Shown here: in pieces, positions 45,627 through 56,100 of the stretch
Position numbering within the stretch: position 1 is the first letter of the stretch
How the letters are laid out: each line of letters opens with the position of its first letter
Source of the DNA: Campanula takesimana
Taxonomy: Eukaryota > Streptophyta > Magnoliopsida > Asterales > Campanulaceae
Direction of reading: 5' to 3'
Assembly (NCBI GenBank): GCA_026119855.1
Contig: JAOWBW010000027.1
Coordinates: forward strand, 2,706,623-2,770,622
DNA: 64,000 nt
The notes under the pieces: generated by a model
Told to the model about the DNA's origin: nothing
The model's input: only the letters and a program-made list of their open reading frames with translations
Databases searched by the model: none
Program-made: the position numbers and the translations under genes

Positions 45627-46860
45627 TAGTTGTTAAGGAAAATAACGGTTTTCTTGATGGAATAAAATAAAATGGGAACGGATTTTAGTTTAGGCTTGTG
45701 TTGAACACAATCTCCGTATGAAGTAATTGCCCCGCGCTAGTGCAAACGGTTACTGACAATCTTCTCGTAAGATGCAACGGCTTTAACTTTCGTTAATAGG
45801 AGCACTTCAAATTAACGACTTCGGCGAACAAATATTTGTTCAAATTAACGACCTCGGCGAACAAATATAAATGTTTGGAAATTCTGAACTATGATTCAAA
45901 TTAACCGCTCCAACTGCCATCCGATTCGCGCCAATACACGAACGAACACGGATCTGATCCGCCGCTCCAAGCCCATGTACGGCCCGCTCCACCTGGGCAG
46001 CCCAACCCGCATCTGGATCCATCCAAACGGGCTAAGGCCCATCCAACCACACCAGGCCCAACCGCTACAAGCCCACCCTGGACTGGACCGAGCTGCCCCC
46101 AACCCACACGCATGGATCGAACCACGTGCGAAGTGCAAAGTGCGTCCAAAACCGCCCATCGCGTGCTTCGCGGGTCGTGGATCAATATTGAGTTAGTCCC
46201 AAATTAGCTCAATTGACCACTATCTTGCATGGTTGGCCCAATGAACCACTTAGTTTGGAAGCCCACACTTGATTTGTACCTCTTAGATGAGCTATATTAA
46301 TTACTCTAATTATTTTCTTTTTCCAACCAATATGGGATACATGTCTTTCTATATTTTCAACTCTTCATAAACTCATTTCAAGTTGCACACTTTGGGCATT
46401 AATTTCTCATTCACCCGAAAATGGTTTTAAGTAAATAAATACATTTTTCTAATCTACCCTAAATGTAGAATTCAATTTTGCAACTTACTTTCGTTTATAT
46501 AAAATGAAATTACTTTGAAAAATGGGTCAAAATATGGTCAAAACCATATTTCTTGATGCCCATTTCCAACATTAGTGTTATTAATGTCACACAATGCTCG
46601 TTTTATGAATTAGGAAATGGAAAAAATGGGTTCTAATTCAGGAGTACGTGTCAATACAATTGAGATATGATGTTGAATGTGTTCAATCTTTAATTTAAAA
46701 GTTAACGATGTTAACCAGCTAACTAATTGTTTGAAAAAATCGTTGAGTCATCCACATGATAAATATATAAAGTTAGTTTGGTCTACTGACTACTCATGTG
46801 GATATAACCTCAAAATAACAATTTTTTTTATTAATCAAACCGTAAACTAACGTAATCTTA
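45627..46860. other. Intergenic region with a GC-rich patch
   Basis: 45680-46190 is GC-rich, with repeated GCCCA and CCCATCC words and open frames on both strands. This looks like composition rather than coding. A short direct repeat (AAATTAACGACNTCGGCGAA) occurs at 45808 and 45842. The rest is AT-rich, with nothing recognised. Confidence 0.4.
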
Positions 46861-47122
46861 TTATTAAGAGATGGTCTCTTCTTGTGACAACACTTAGATC
46901 CATCTCATAGTAGAGACGGGTCGACCCATAGCCCGCGTACAATATTTTCCGCGAAGCATAGGATCCCAATTCATGTTCCACTCAAAATCTGTCACGTGGC
47001 AGCGATCCATGACAAAAAAAAAAAAAAAAAAAATCCATTTTTGTTTAATGTTTATATTTTTTTGGGTGTTTTTTTCGTTTGACAAAAATTATAACTAAAT
47101 GTAACAACTGTGTTATTTATAA

Positions 47123-48556
47123 GGGTTAATTGCACTTTGGTTACCTGAGTTTTCCAAAATTTTACAATCGGTTACTAAATATGTCAAAGTTGCGATTGGG
47201 TTCCTTAATTTGCTGAACCGGAGCAATCTGGTATAAAATCCGTTAACTTGTTAAAATTCTAACAAAGTCGTCACATGTGACAAACGTGTGACATTTTAGT
47301 GAGGGCAAAAATGTCTTTTCTTAACAAAAATCCCCAACCCTTCGTTCATTTTACTGATTCAAAGTCGCCCCCAGAAACCCCCATTCCACCATCATCCTCA
47401 CACTCACAGCCACCACCACTGCCTTATAGCCACCACCACTACCACCATCCCTCACCACCACCACCATCGCCGTCACCATCCTAACAACCAAATCATCAAA
47501 TCTAGAAGTCCAAAAACAAAATCCGAAAATCCATTCCAATGAGTTTATACAATTCCACCCCCAATCCGAAAATCCAAAATCAAAACCAATTCTAACAAGC
47601 TGCTATTTTTCCCCATCACCTTTCTCTCTCTAAAACCCCTCTTTTTCTCTCTCTAAACCCAGTCACTATTTTCAATTTCTTATCCATCTCATACACATCG
47701 TTGTTCAATAGGGTGACCCCACTATATGCTGGGCCGTAGAGTCTTTCATAAGCGGCAGCGCTTTCGTCCTCGATGGCGGTTAAGGGGTCTAAATCGAGCC
47801 TCGTTTCGATGAACTCGGCGGAGAAGTCGTCCTGTTCTTCGTCGTCGTCCGGTGAGTTCATACAATCCAAAATCCATTCTAATGAGTTCATACAATTCCA
47901 CCCTCAACCATCAAATGTTGAAACCATTAACAACCTCTCCGGCTCCGAAGACGACGTCGATGATGATGATGAAGACGGGACCGATCGCAGCAAAACCCAG
48001 CTCGCAAAAGAGGAATCGAAGCTCGAGAAGGAGATTATTAAGACGATTCTTGGTGGGAAAATCAAAACGCTAAAACCCAATTCGGGTCATGGGGGAACAA
48101 CGGTGGTGGTGGTTAGGTGGGTGGCGATTGGTGTCCGATTAATAGGGGTGGATGGTGGTGGGACGGAGAAGAAGAGGATGGGGGAGGGGAAGATGCATTT
48201 TTTTTTTAGTTTTGATTTAAGGTTAGGATTGGGTCATTCTAAAGGGGGAGGGGGTATATGTAAAATAACATTTACACATTAACCCCTTTCACTTAGGAAA
48301 AATATTGTTAAGGTCTACAAATGTTGTTTTACTTCAATTGTAATTAAAGTAGGTAGATACATTGACATATTTGCCCTCACTAAAATGTCACGTGTTTGGC
48401 ACATGTGACATCTTTGTTAGAATTTTAACAAGTTAACGGATTTTACACCAGATTGCTCCGGTTCAGCAAATTAAGGAACCCAATCGCAACTTTGACATAT
48501 TTAGTAACCGATTGCAGAATTTTGGAAAACTCAGGTAACCAAAGTGCAATTAACCC
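47123..48556. mobile_element. Pack-MULE-like element (1434 bp), TSD TATTTATAA
   Basis: Terminal inverted repeats of about 200 bp start GGGTTAATTGCACTTTGGTT and end in its reverse complement. A perfect 9-bp direct repeat TATTTATAA lies at 47114-47122 and 48557-48565. The TIRs are related to those of the small MULE at 43896-44341. The interior (about 47330-48280) differs sharply from its AT-rich flanks: it holds CCACCACCA-rich sequence, a CTCTCT tract and codon-like open frames on both strands. There is no transposase. Transposase-free MULEs carrying gene pieces are called Pack-MULEs. Confidence 0.92.
47773..48282 (+). pseudogene. Putative captured gene fragment inside the Pack-MULE (169-codon ORF)
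   Basis: The frame begins MAVKGSKSSLVSMNSAEKSS. It then has an acidic stretch (SGSEDDVDDDDEDGTDRSKT) followed by KEESKLEKEIIKTILGG and KTLKPNSG. After that it degenerates into Gly/Val-rich sequence near the TIR. The acidic-to-basic order looks like real protein coding rather than chance, but I cannot name the parent gene. A 91-codon frame on the opposite strand (47891-47616) overlaps its start. Whether either is expressed is unknown. Confidence 0.4.
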
Positions 48557-49468
48557 TATTTATAAACAACATTGTTTATAAGTAAACGTAATATCTGTTT
48601 TACAAAAAAAAAATAGTTAATTTTACTCATCTTTCAACTGTAATACTAGCTATAAATACGTGTAACACTAACAAGAACTAAAATGCAATTATCTTTATAC
48701 TGAAATGTAATAGTGTGTTTGCAGAATAATTTTTTTTAGTATTTTGATTTTATTTTTTGAAAGAAAGTAACTTTTGAAAAATAACAACTTATATACATGA
48801 ATGTAATTATTTGTACAAGTAAATGAAACACTTTAGCAGACGAAATTGTAATAGATTTCTATAGATAATGTAATACTTTTACATGCATCATGATAAATTG
48901 AACCCATTGTAACTTATTATTTGAAAACATATTGGAAAAAAAAAAATTGCCCGCCGGTCATGGGTCCGGGTCGTGGGTCGAAAACACACCAATAACCCGG
49001 ATCCATTACCCGTTTCTACTATGAGACGGGTTTTGGTATTCTCACATAAATTTTTGTCTATTACTAAACCCAAGTTGGAGAAATCTTTGAAGTTTAAAAA
49101 TGAATTTGAAAATGCCCTATAAGTTTAAACTCTATTCCCAAAGAATTTCATTGCCTCATAGTATATGATTTTATTGAACTTTATCATCTCACAAGTTAAT
49201 ACCTATAAGTTTAAACTCTATTCCGAAAGAATTTCATTGCCACATAGTATATGATTTTATTGAACTTTTATCACTCACAAGTTAATAGCCCTTTTCACCC
49301 TAAACCTATGCAACTTTTCATTTTCGATTTAATCTTTACCGTATGCCTTCTTTGGACCATTTATTATTACTGTCACATTGTCGTCCATTTTCTCATTAAG
49401 CTAGTGACATGGCACAGTGATGTCACACTTTTGCTTATGTGGCACTGCACACAAAGAACCTAAATATC

Positions 49469-49647
49469 GTGAGAACCGTGAGAACTTGGATATATTAGGT
49501 AAAAAACTAATGTAACCAATGGTTCACTTGGATACATCATTAGATACATTACTTGGATACATTAGGTAAAAACTAATGTATCCAATGTGCACTTGGATAC
49601 ATTAAGTTCTCACTGTTCTCACGATAATTAGGTTCTCATTTGAGCGC
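49469..49647. mobile_element. (TA)n-targeting MITE copy, short
   Basis: CGTGAGAACCGTGAGAAC at the left and GTTCTCATTTGAGCGCGC at the right form inverted ends. GGATACATTAGG-type repeats fill the interior. It is the same family as 16137-16487. Confidence 0.55.
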
Positions 49648-49648
49648 G

Positions 49649-49684
<36 letters not shown>

Positions 49685-49689
49685 CACAC

Positions 49690-49724
<35 letters not shown>
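49646..49724. repeat. CA/TA microsatellite
   Basis: (CA)n followed by interrupted (TA)n tracts between two MITE copies. Confidence 0.9.
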
Positions 49725-50023
49725 GTCTTGCTTCAATGAGAACCATTTAAAACAAGAACCGTGAGAATCAAACATAACCATTGGATTAAAAATAAAATCA
49801 AGGGTCCATATTATAGATACAGTAAATACACTTGGATACGGTACTTAAATTCTGAATATTGTACTTGGATACAATAGCTAAATAACTACTGTATCCTAAG
49901 TGTATTTTGAAAATTAGCTACTGTATCCAAGTGTATCCACTGTATTTATAATCTGGACCCTTGATTTTGTGCATAATCTAGTGGTTATGCTTGGTTCTCA
50001 CGGTTCTCATTTGAGTACCTTCC
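49725..50023. mobile_element. (TA)n-flanked MITE copy
   Basis: The left end GTCTTGCTTCAATGAGAACC and the right end GGTTCTCATTTGAGTACCTT are inverted and bordered by TA repeats. Internal GTATCCAAGTG palindromes match the copy in HAC1 intron 2. Confidence 0.7.
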
Positions 50024-50031
50024 TATATATG

Positions 50032-50380
50032 TGAGAAGCGTGAGAACCAAGCATAACCATTAAATTAGAGTCAAAATCAAGTACTGTATCCAAGTGTATC
50101 AAATGTATCCTATAGATACATTGGATATACTTGGATACATTACCTAAATTTTGATATTGCACTTGGATACAGTAGCTAAATAAGTACTGTATCCAAGTGT
50201 TGCATTTGGATACAGTAGCTTAAATGACTAATGTATCCAAGTGTATTTGAAAAATTAGCTACTGTATCCAAGTGTATTCACAGTATCTATAATCTGGAAC
50301 CTTGATTTTGTATTGAATCAAACGGTTATGCTTGATTCTCACGGTTCTCATTTTAAATGGTTCTCATTGGAGCGCGACCC
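50032..50380. mobile_element. (TA)n-flanked MITE copy, reverse orientation
   Basis: It ends TGGTTCTCATTGGAGCGCGA and CCC before TATATATG. This is the reverse complement of the left end of the 16137 copy, so the orientation is inverted. Confidence 0.65.
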
Positions 50381-50426
<46 letters not shown>

Positions 50427-50452
50427 TGTGTGTGCGCGCGCGTGTGTGTGTG
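50381..50452. repeat. TG microsatellite
   Basis: (TG)n with a short GCGCGCGCG interruption. It directly borders the copia remnant. Confidence 0.9.
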
Positions 50453-50454
50453 TG

Positions 50455-50770
50455 GCAATGACAGAGGCAAGCAAAGAGATGGTATGGTTGCAGAATTTCT
50501 TTGGTGAATTGGGAAGACGCGAAGTGGTAATGCTCTCTACAGTGATAGTCAGAGTGCAATTCAGCAATTCATCTAGCAAGGAATCCGACGTTTCATTCTA
50601 GGGCGAAGTACATCGAGCTGAGGTTTCACTACATCAGACATCTCTTGGAGAGGAAGATCTTAAGGCTGGAGAAGATTTTGGGATCGGAGAACCCGGCTGA
50701 CATGTTGACCAAGGTTGTAAACCTTGAAAAGTTGAAGCTATGCATAGCTTCAATTGGGCTTGGAGAATAG
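50455..50770 (+). pseudogene. Ty1/copia pol C-terminal remnant (RNase H end)
   Basis: Fragments in shifting frames spell the copia RNase H end: MTEASKEMVWLQNFFGELG, then SDSQSAIQ in another frame, then RAKYIELRFHYIRHLLER and SENPADMLTKVVNLEKL. These match the ADMLTK end of plant copia polyproteins. Frameshifts and a stop near 50568-50600 make it non-functional. The upstream pol is absent, cut at the microsatellite. Confidence 0.85.
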
Positions 50771-50875
50771 GAGAGGAGGAAGGCACTACCATGATCGATG
50801 GGAGCACTATGGCACTAAGGATGAGTTGAAGACGGATATGGGGCTTGTATACATGTTGATCTCTAGGTGGGAGAT

Positions 50876-51413
50876 TGTTGGAATAGAGATAAACCGGGAA
50901 CTAGTGATCTAAATAGAAGAAATCAGCAAAGTCGCAGAGCAGGCGAGGAGCGGCCGATCCGGGTAAAAGACTCGGCCGTGCTGCTCGGGCGAGTCAAGGC
51001 TGGGGAGCGGCGGTACGTTAACCGGGTAGAAAACACACATTCTGATGAATGGTGCTCGGCCGAGCTAATCAAGTGGCTCGGGCGAGCATGGGAGCTAGAG
51101 CGGCCGTGCAGCGCTGGACGGGAATATGCTGAATTTCGGGATTTCTAATTAGATTAGGGTTTGGTCTTATTCTAGGTTATGTATATAAACAAAGTTCCGC
51201 GCCCAATACTCATTGTAAATCAGATTTAACATATTATAAGTGCAAGATCCTGGCTTGGTAGTGCCCCCAGACGTAGTCAAACATATTGACGAACTGGGTA
51301 AATAATTTCTTGTGTTCTTTTGTCTTTTGCTTTGTTTCTTTATTTCTTGTGCTTGTTTGTGGTGCGGTGATTCTTGCGATTTGCTTGGGTGTTGGGAGGG
51401 CTTTTCCACAACA
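50876..51413 (+). mobile_element. 3' LTR of the Ty1/copia remnant
   Basis: It starts TGTTGGAATAG directly after a polypurine tract (AGGTGGGAGA, ending near 50874) and ends TTTTCCACAACA. TGTTG/CAACA ends and the position after the pol remnant fit a copia 3' LTR. A TATA-like TATATAAAC lies near 51181. No 5' LTR is seen. Confidence 0.8.
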
Positions 51414-51631
51414 TGTTCGTTTTGAAATATTTATACAAATTGATAAGACACCATCATTGGTCGGAGTTGTTCTAGTTTAACCATAAATCAAAGGTTTGAG
51501 TTCGACACTGCAAATGCAGCTTTATATTTAGCAAATAGAGTTTTACCGCACTTGAGATCATATCTGTCTCACTCAAAGAGTGATATGAAACTGCGTGGCC
51601 TGGCAAAAAACCAAAACAAATGAATAAGATA

Positions 51632-51855
51632 CTCTTTCCGTCTTTGATTAAAGTTTTTAGTTTTTTTTTTTATTCCAAGCCAAGGTATTTAGTTGCTTTA
51701 TTATTTAAAACGGACAATGAGATCTATTTGTCATTCTTACAATAAAAACTCTCTAACCACTTTCTCTTTTCTATTTTACTTTTATACTCACGATTTACAT
51801 TTTTTTAAATTTATGTGTAAAATCAAATTAAAAACTTTAGTACGCGAGGAATGAG
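51632..51855. mobile_element. Degenerate Stowaway-like MITE
   Basis: It starts CTCTTTCCGTCTTTGATTAA and ends GCGAGGAATGAG, flanked by TA. Sub-terminal AAAGTTTTTAG and AAAAACTTTAG are inverted. Confidence 0.65.
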
Positions 51856-51892
51856 TACTTTTATTTAATATCGAATGTGTGTGTGCTTAGTA

Positions 51893-52124
51893 CTCCCTCT
51901 GTCCTGATTTAATGTTCTTACTTTCCTTTTTAATCTGTACCAATTTAAGGTTCTTACTTTACTTTATTAGCTAAAATAGAAAAAGGAACCCACTTTTCGT
52001 TCTCACAACAAAAACTCTATACCCACTTTCTCTTTCTTACTTTATTTTTTCACACTCACAACATTTATTTGTTTTAATCTTCGTGCAAAGTTAAAGTAAT
52101 AACTTTATAGCGGGACTGTGGGAG
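51893..52124. mobile_element. Stowaway-like MITE
   Basis: It starts CTCCCTCTGTCCTGATTTAA and ends GCGGGACTGTGGGAG, flanked by TA. The next element begins three bases after its TA. Confidence 0.8.
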
Positions 52125-52129
52125 TATAA

Positions 52130-52698
52130 GACCATGCACAATGGTGGTTGAATGGGGGTGTTGAATGGCATTAAATAAGATGGCTGGATGTTTAATGGGT
52201 GCAATGGGGAGTTGAAGGGGGTGTTGAATGGGAGGAGTGTTGAATGGGTTCAACACAATTGAATGGGTTTTTGGGCTGCCGAATTTTCCACGTGGTGCCT
52301 CGGCATTGGGCAGACCAGGCGCGTGCACACCAAGCGCCGACAGAGGCGCGTCGCGTGCGAAGGCAAGGCGTTTTTTTTTGTTTTTTTTGGTTGTGACACT
52401 TGGCAATCATTAATTGGTTCATGGAATTTCCGATTTAATTTCTCATCCCAATTATTTGACCTCAATTATTTTACAGTAAATGATTTTTTTAATTTTTTTG
52501 TACACCAAAATTCATAATTTTTTCTCTATAAATAGATGTAAGTTTCATTTGATTTGGATACCAAAAAAAAAAAAAATCTTTTTAGTGAAATGGATCTCAA
52601 TAATAACTATTTCAACACTCAAAAAACCCTCATATTTATTTACTTACAATTACAAAAAAATAATTAAGTGTGAAGTATTTTTTTTAAAATTAAAAATG

Positions 52699-52746
<48 letters not shown>

Positions 52747-53199
52747 CTAATCATAAAAATAAATAATACTCCCTCCGTCCCATTTCAAATTGAAAATACT
52801 AGGTTAGCACGGGGATTAAGGGAAAATGTGAAAAAGGCGATGTGTTGTGAGTGTTGATAGTTGAGTGGGAGAGAGAAAGTGAGGTAGAGAATAGTTAGTG
52901 GGTTAGTGGATGTGAGTGTGCAAGTGGGTTAAACCTTGATATTTTTGGATTTTGCAATTTTAGTTGGAACACCCTTTTTGGTAACTTTTGCAATTTGAAA
53001 TGGTACGGAGGGAGTAGAAAAAAATTTTAAGTGGTGGGGTATAAGATGATTAGTGGGAAGGGTGTTAAATGGGGGATTAAACAAACCATTGTAGGGTGTA
53101 AAAGTTGAATGTGTTGTATGGATGAGTTGGAAGAGAGAAATGATGTGAAGTGTAAAAGTGGGTGTTGAATTGAAAATGATATTTAATCCGTACATGGTC
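52130..53199. mobile_element. Tourist-like (PIF/Harbinger) MITE, TSD TAA, with nested Stowaway
   Basis: Terminal inverted repeats GACCATGCAC (left) and GTACATGGTC (right) are flanked by TAA at 52127-52129 and 53200-53202. It is 1070 bp including the nested Stowaway at 52769-53014. The interior has a GC-rich patch at about 52290-52370 and an ATT microsatellite near 52700-52745. Confidence 0.8.
52769..53014. mobile_element. Stowaway-like MITE nested in the Tourist-like element
   Basis: It starts CTCCCTCCGTCCCATTTCAA and ends TTGAAATGGTACGGAGGGAG, flanked by TA. Confidence 0.9.
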
Positions 53200-53344
53200 T
53201 AAGAGAGGTGAGTCAGACTTTAGGGCTCCTGACTTGTCTAGTGCGTGTACTCTGCTGAAAAAATAGTAAGCCTGCAGACTGCACCACCTTCTTTCTTTTC
53301 TTTCTTTCGTTCATGTGTGTAGTGTGTGGCATCTAATCTGTTCA

Positions 53345-53590
53345 CTCTGTCTCATTATTATTATTTTAAGAGTCAATTTTTTTTTTAAAAAAAGGTTTCA
53401 TTTTAAAAGTTAAAATTTTAAAATAGAAAGTGTGTCCTACATGTCATACTCACAATAATTATCCATTAACTCTTCTTTACTTCAATTTTTCTCTCATACC
53501 AACCTATCAACACTCACAACACATCATATTTTCTTTAATTCTTAAACCCACTTATTTTTTACTCTTAAAAAAATAATGGGACGAAGGGAG
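53345..53590. mobile_element. Stowaway-like MITE, left end decayed
   Basis: The right end AATAATGGGACGAAGGGAG is followed by TA. The left arm CACTCTGTCTCATTATTATT is its weak inverse. Confidence 0.65.
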
Positions 53591-53772
53591 TATTCTCCAA
53601 TGCTCTCTGCCTACTTTTTATGGCACCCTCTTGTCTTTCTCTGACACCAAATTATATTTACCAAACTGCAACAGAAAACCCATTAAATAAAACAAACAAG
53701 AGGGGAGGGAAAGTATCTTTGTGACCAAATAAATGTACAGACCGGCTGAGTGAGTGGGTAAGAAAATAAATA

Positions 53773-53991
53773 CTCCCTCCGTCTCATATTTATTGATATC
53801 AAATAGGATTGTATGAAAATTAAAAAAATATATTAGAAAAGTAAGTATTGAGAGTAGATAGAAGAGAAAAAAAAAGTAAATAGTTGTTGTGAGTGGATAG
53901 AAGAGAGAAAAGTAAACATTTTGGATAAGTAGCAATAAGTTTGAGACGCTCAAAATAAAAATAAATATCGATGAGCACGAGAAGGAGGGAG
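53773..53991. mobile_element. Stowaway-like MITE
   Basis: It starts CTCCCTCCGTCTCATATTTA and ends GAGAAGGAGGGAG, flanked by TA. Confidence 0.8.
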
Positions 53992-54149
53992 TAAATTTAT
54001 TAAATTGGGTAAGAGTTGGAATAGTGTCAGCTCAGGTCTGTATCCATGACAAGATTATTGTACGGTCTAATATTTTTCTCTTATGTGCAAGACTGTAAGT
54101 CTAAAACCCTCACCCACGCACATTTAAATGCTTTTACTTTTACCACCGT

Positions 54150-54570
54150 CCTGCATGCTCACCAACAAGAAAAATCGCAATAAGAGAATTCAAAATAACA
54201 CACGCACACAATTGAAGACAAAACACACAATTTTTCTGTGGTTCGGCTTAAAGCCTATTCCACCCAATAATAAATATATTAAACTTCTCGATATTAGAAG
54301 AATGGAGACTCCCTCTCTCTCAACACTCTTGAATATCCTCACCAACGCATATAAGCATACAATTTCTCTCTAAATTATATGTCTATGCTAACTCTCTCTT
54401 GAGTTATATCAAAAAAACTAACTAGTGAAACATATTTATAATGGGGAGACACTTATTTTCCCCTTCCTAACCGATGTGAGATTACTATTCCTTTTCCTAA
54501 CCGATGTAGGATATAGCAATCATTTCCAAACCAAAATAGGATTTAGGTAATTTTGGTCAATTTCCCAACA
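54150..54570 (-). mobile_element. Possible solo LTR or TRIM fragment
   Basis: On the minus strand it would start TGTTGGGAAATTGACC (54570), a common LTR start. It contains repeated CCTAACCGATGT phrases. The other end and a target duplication were not found, so this is tentative. Confidence 0.35.
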
Positions 54571-54657
54571 CATACATCCCTATCTCATCTCGGAATTGGA
54601 TTTGCACCCTTTACTACCGTTGATGTAGCCGTGTCTCCTCCGTCTCATATCAAAATA

Positions 54658-54893
54658 CTCCCACCGTCCCATTTTAAAAGTCAAAAATTTCCTAAAAGGC
54701 CGTCTCATTTTAAAAGTCAAAATCCTAAAATGGAAAGTGAGTCCTACATATCATACCCACAACAACTATCCACTAACTCTTCTCTACCCCACTTTCTCTC
54801 TCCTACCCAACCATCAACACTCACAACACATCACCTTTTCTTTAATTCCTGAACCCATCCAATTTTTTGATTCTTAAAATGAGACGGAGGGAG
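54658..54893. mobile_element. Stowaway-like MITE
   Basis: It starts CTCCCACCGTCCCATTTTAA and ends AAAATGAGACGGAGGGAG, flanked by TA. It appears inserted in an older copy: CTCCTCCGTCTCATATCAAA lies just to the left. Confidence 0.85.
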
Positions 54894-55210
54894 TACTCAT
54901 TTTGTAATTTTAGTTGTCTCATCAGTAAATACCATTTTCGTGAAAAGAAAAATATACTCCAATTTTTCTATCTTTCCCACCTACCCTATTTTTTCTCTCA
55001 TTCCCACTCACAACACTTACTTTTCCAATTTTTTTATTTCCGTTCTTAAAAAATAAATGAGTTTCTAAAAATAAATAAATAATACTCCCTTGTCCCTAAA
55101 TGAGTGTCCATTTTCAAGAAATCTTTGTCCCAAAATGAGTGTTTTTTTAACATAACTTTGACCCTAAATGTTTTATTCCGAATTTTTTTCCCGGTTTCTT
55201 TATACGCGCA

Positions 55211-55372
55211 AAACTAAATGTTTGGAAAGGAGATTACAAGATTATATATGAATATTTGCTACCAAATTGTACAACAAAATTGAGATTTTCAAAACTAAAT
55301 GTTTGGAAAGGAGATTACAAGATTATATATGAATATTTGCTACCAAATTGTACAACAAAATTGAGATTTTCA
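55211..55372. repeat. 81-bp tandem duplication
   Basis: Two essentially identical copies begin AAACTAAATGTTTGGAAAGG at 55211 and 55292. They lie inside the Stowaway, left of the TRIM. Confidence 0.92.
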
Positions 55373-55383
55373 GTGTCCCTTAA

Positions 55384-55910
55384 TGTAACGACCCGAGCAC
55401 GTAGACCCGACCCGCCACATAGGTACCACACACTAGCCCACCAAGCATCTCCTCAATTGGGTCAACCACAACCCATCACAGGCCTCCAAAAGTCCAATGG
55501 ATGATTTGATGCTTAGTAGGAGTGTATGGGCCTTCTATTTAGCATACTGAATTCCCACATATTTCCGATGTGGGATGGAATATATCACAATCTCCCCCAC
55601 TCAAACCCTTGCCGTCCCTGGCAAGGTCAATCTATACCCAGATCGTACCCCCGGGCTAGCTCGCAAGCCTTAAGGCCGGGGTTCCGCTCTGATACCATTT
55701 GTAACGACCCGAGCCCGTAGACACGACCCGCCACATAGGTACCACACACTAGCCCACCAATCATCTCCTCAATTGGGTCAACCACAACCCATCACAGGCC
55801 TCCAAAAGTCCAATGGATGATTTGATTTGATGCTTAGTAGGAGTGTATGGGCCTTCTATATAGCACACTGAATTCCCACATATTTCCGATGTGGGATGGG
55901 GGATATCACA
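55384..55910 (-). mobile_element. TRIM retroelement (527 bp), TSD CTTAA
   Basis: Two terminal repeats of about 206 and 211 bp (55384-55589, 55700-55910) start TGTAACGACCCGAG and end ATATCACA on the plus strand. Between them, read on the minus strand, is a primer-binding site AATGGTATCAGAGCGG next to the LTR. This matches initiator tRNA-Met, the usual plant choice. A purine tract GTGGGGGAGAT lies before the other LTR. The 5-bp direct repeat CTTAA lies at 55379-55383 and 55911-55915. It has no coding capacity. The LTRs differ slightly (for example GGAATAT versus GGGGGAT), so the insertion is not brand new. Confidence 0.95.
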
Positions 55911-56100
55911 CTTAAAATGAAATTTGGACACTCATTTAGGGACAGAGGTAGTATTTGTTATGATACAGAGGGAGTACGTGAAACTAACATTATGTCGAAA
56001 TCGGTGTGAAAATGTCTCACGCCGGAACAAGTCCTGGTCCATCTACTCCGCTTACACTTTATCCTTTCTCAACTTGCCCCTCAATAAACGTGACTTTACA

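Larger units (their letters stand above)
46866..49050. mobile_element. Possible outer inverted-repeat element around the Pack-MULE
   Basis: Left sequence CATCTCATAGTAGAGACGGG (46904) matches the reverse complement of right sequence CCCGTTTCTACTATGAGACG (49009), with further weak similarity over about 100 bp. The ends and the target duplication were not defined. It may be a TIR element interrupted by the Pack-MULE, or two separate copies of one repeat. Confidence 0.4.
55085..55951. mobile_element. Stowaway-like element containing a duplication and a TRIM
   Basis: It starts CTCCCTTGTCCCTAAATGAG and ends CTCATTTAGGGACAGAGGTA and G, flanked by TA. The arms match over about 30 bp. Without the TRIM (527 bp plus its 5-bp duplication) and one 81-bp duplicate, it returns to about 250 bp, the usual size here. 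Confidence 0.85.

Noticed and set aside
45891..46196. Overlapping ORFs on both strands in GC-rich DNA
   Set aside because: Open frames on several frames at once reflect GC-rich composition. No motif or splice structure was seen.
55384..55910. Cassandra-type TRIM with a 5S rRNA domain
   Set aside because: The ends and primer site fit a TRIM, but I could not see 5S rRNA internal promoter boxes in the LTR, so the Cassandra label was not used.
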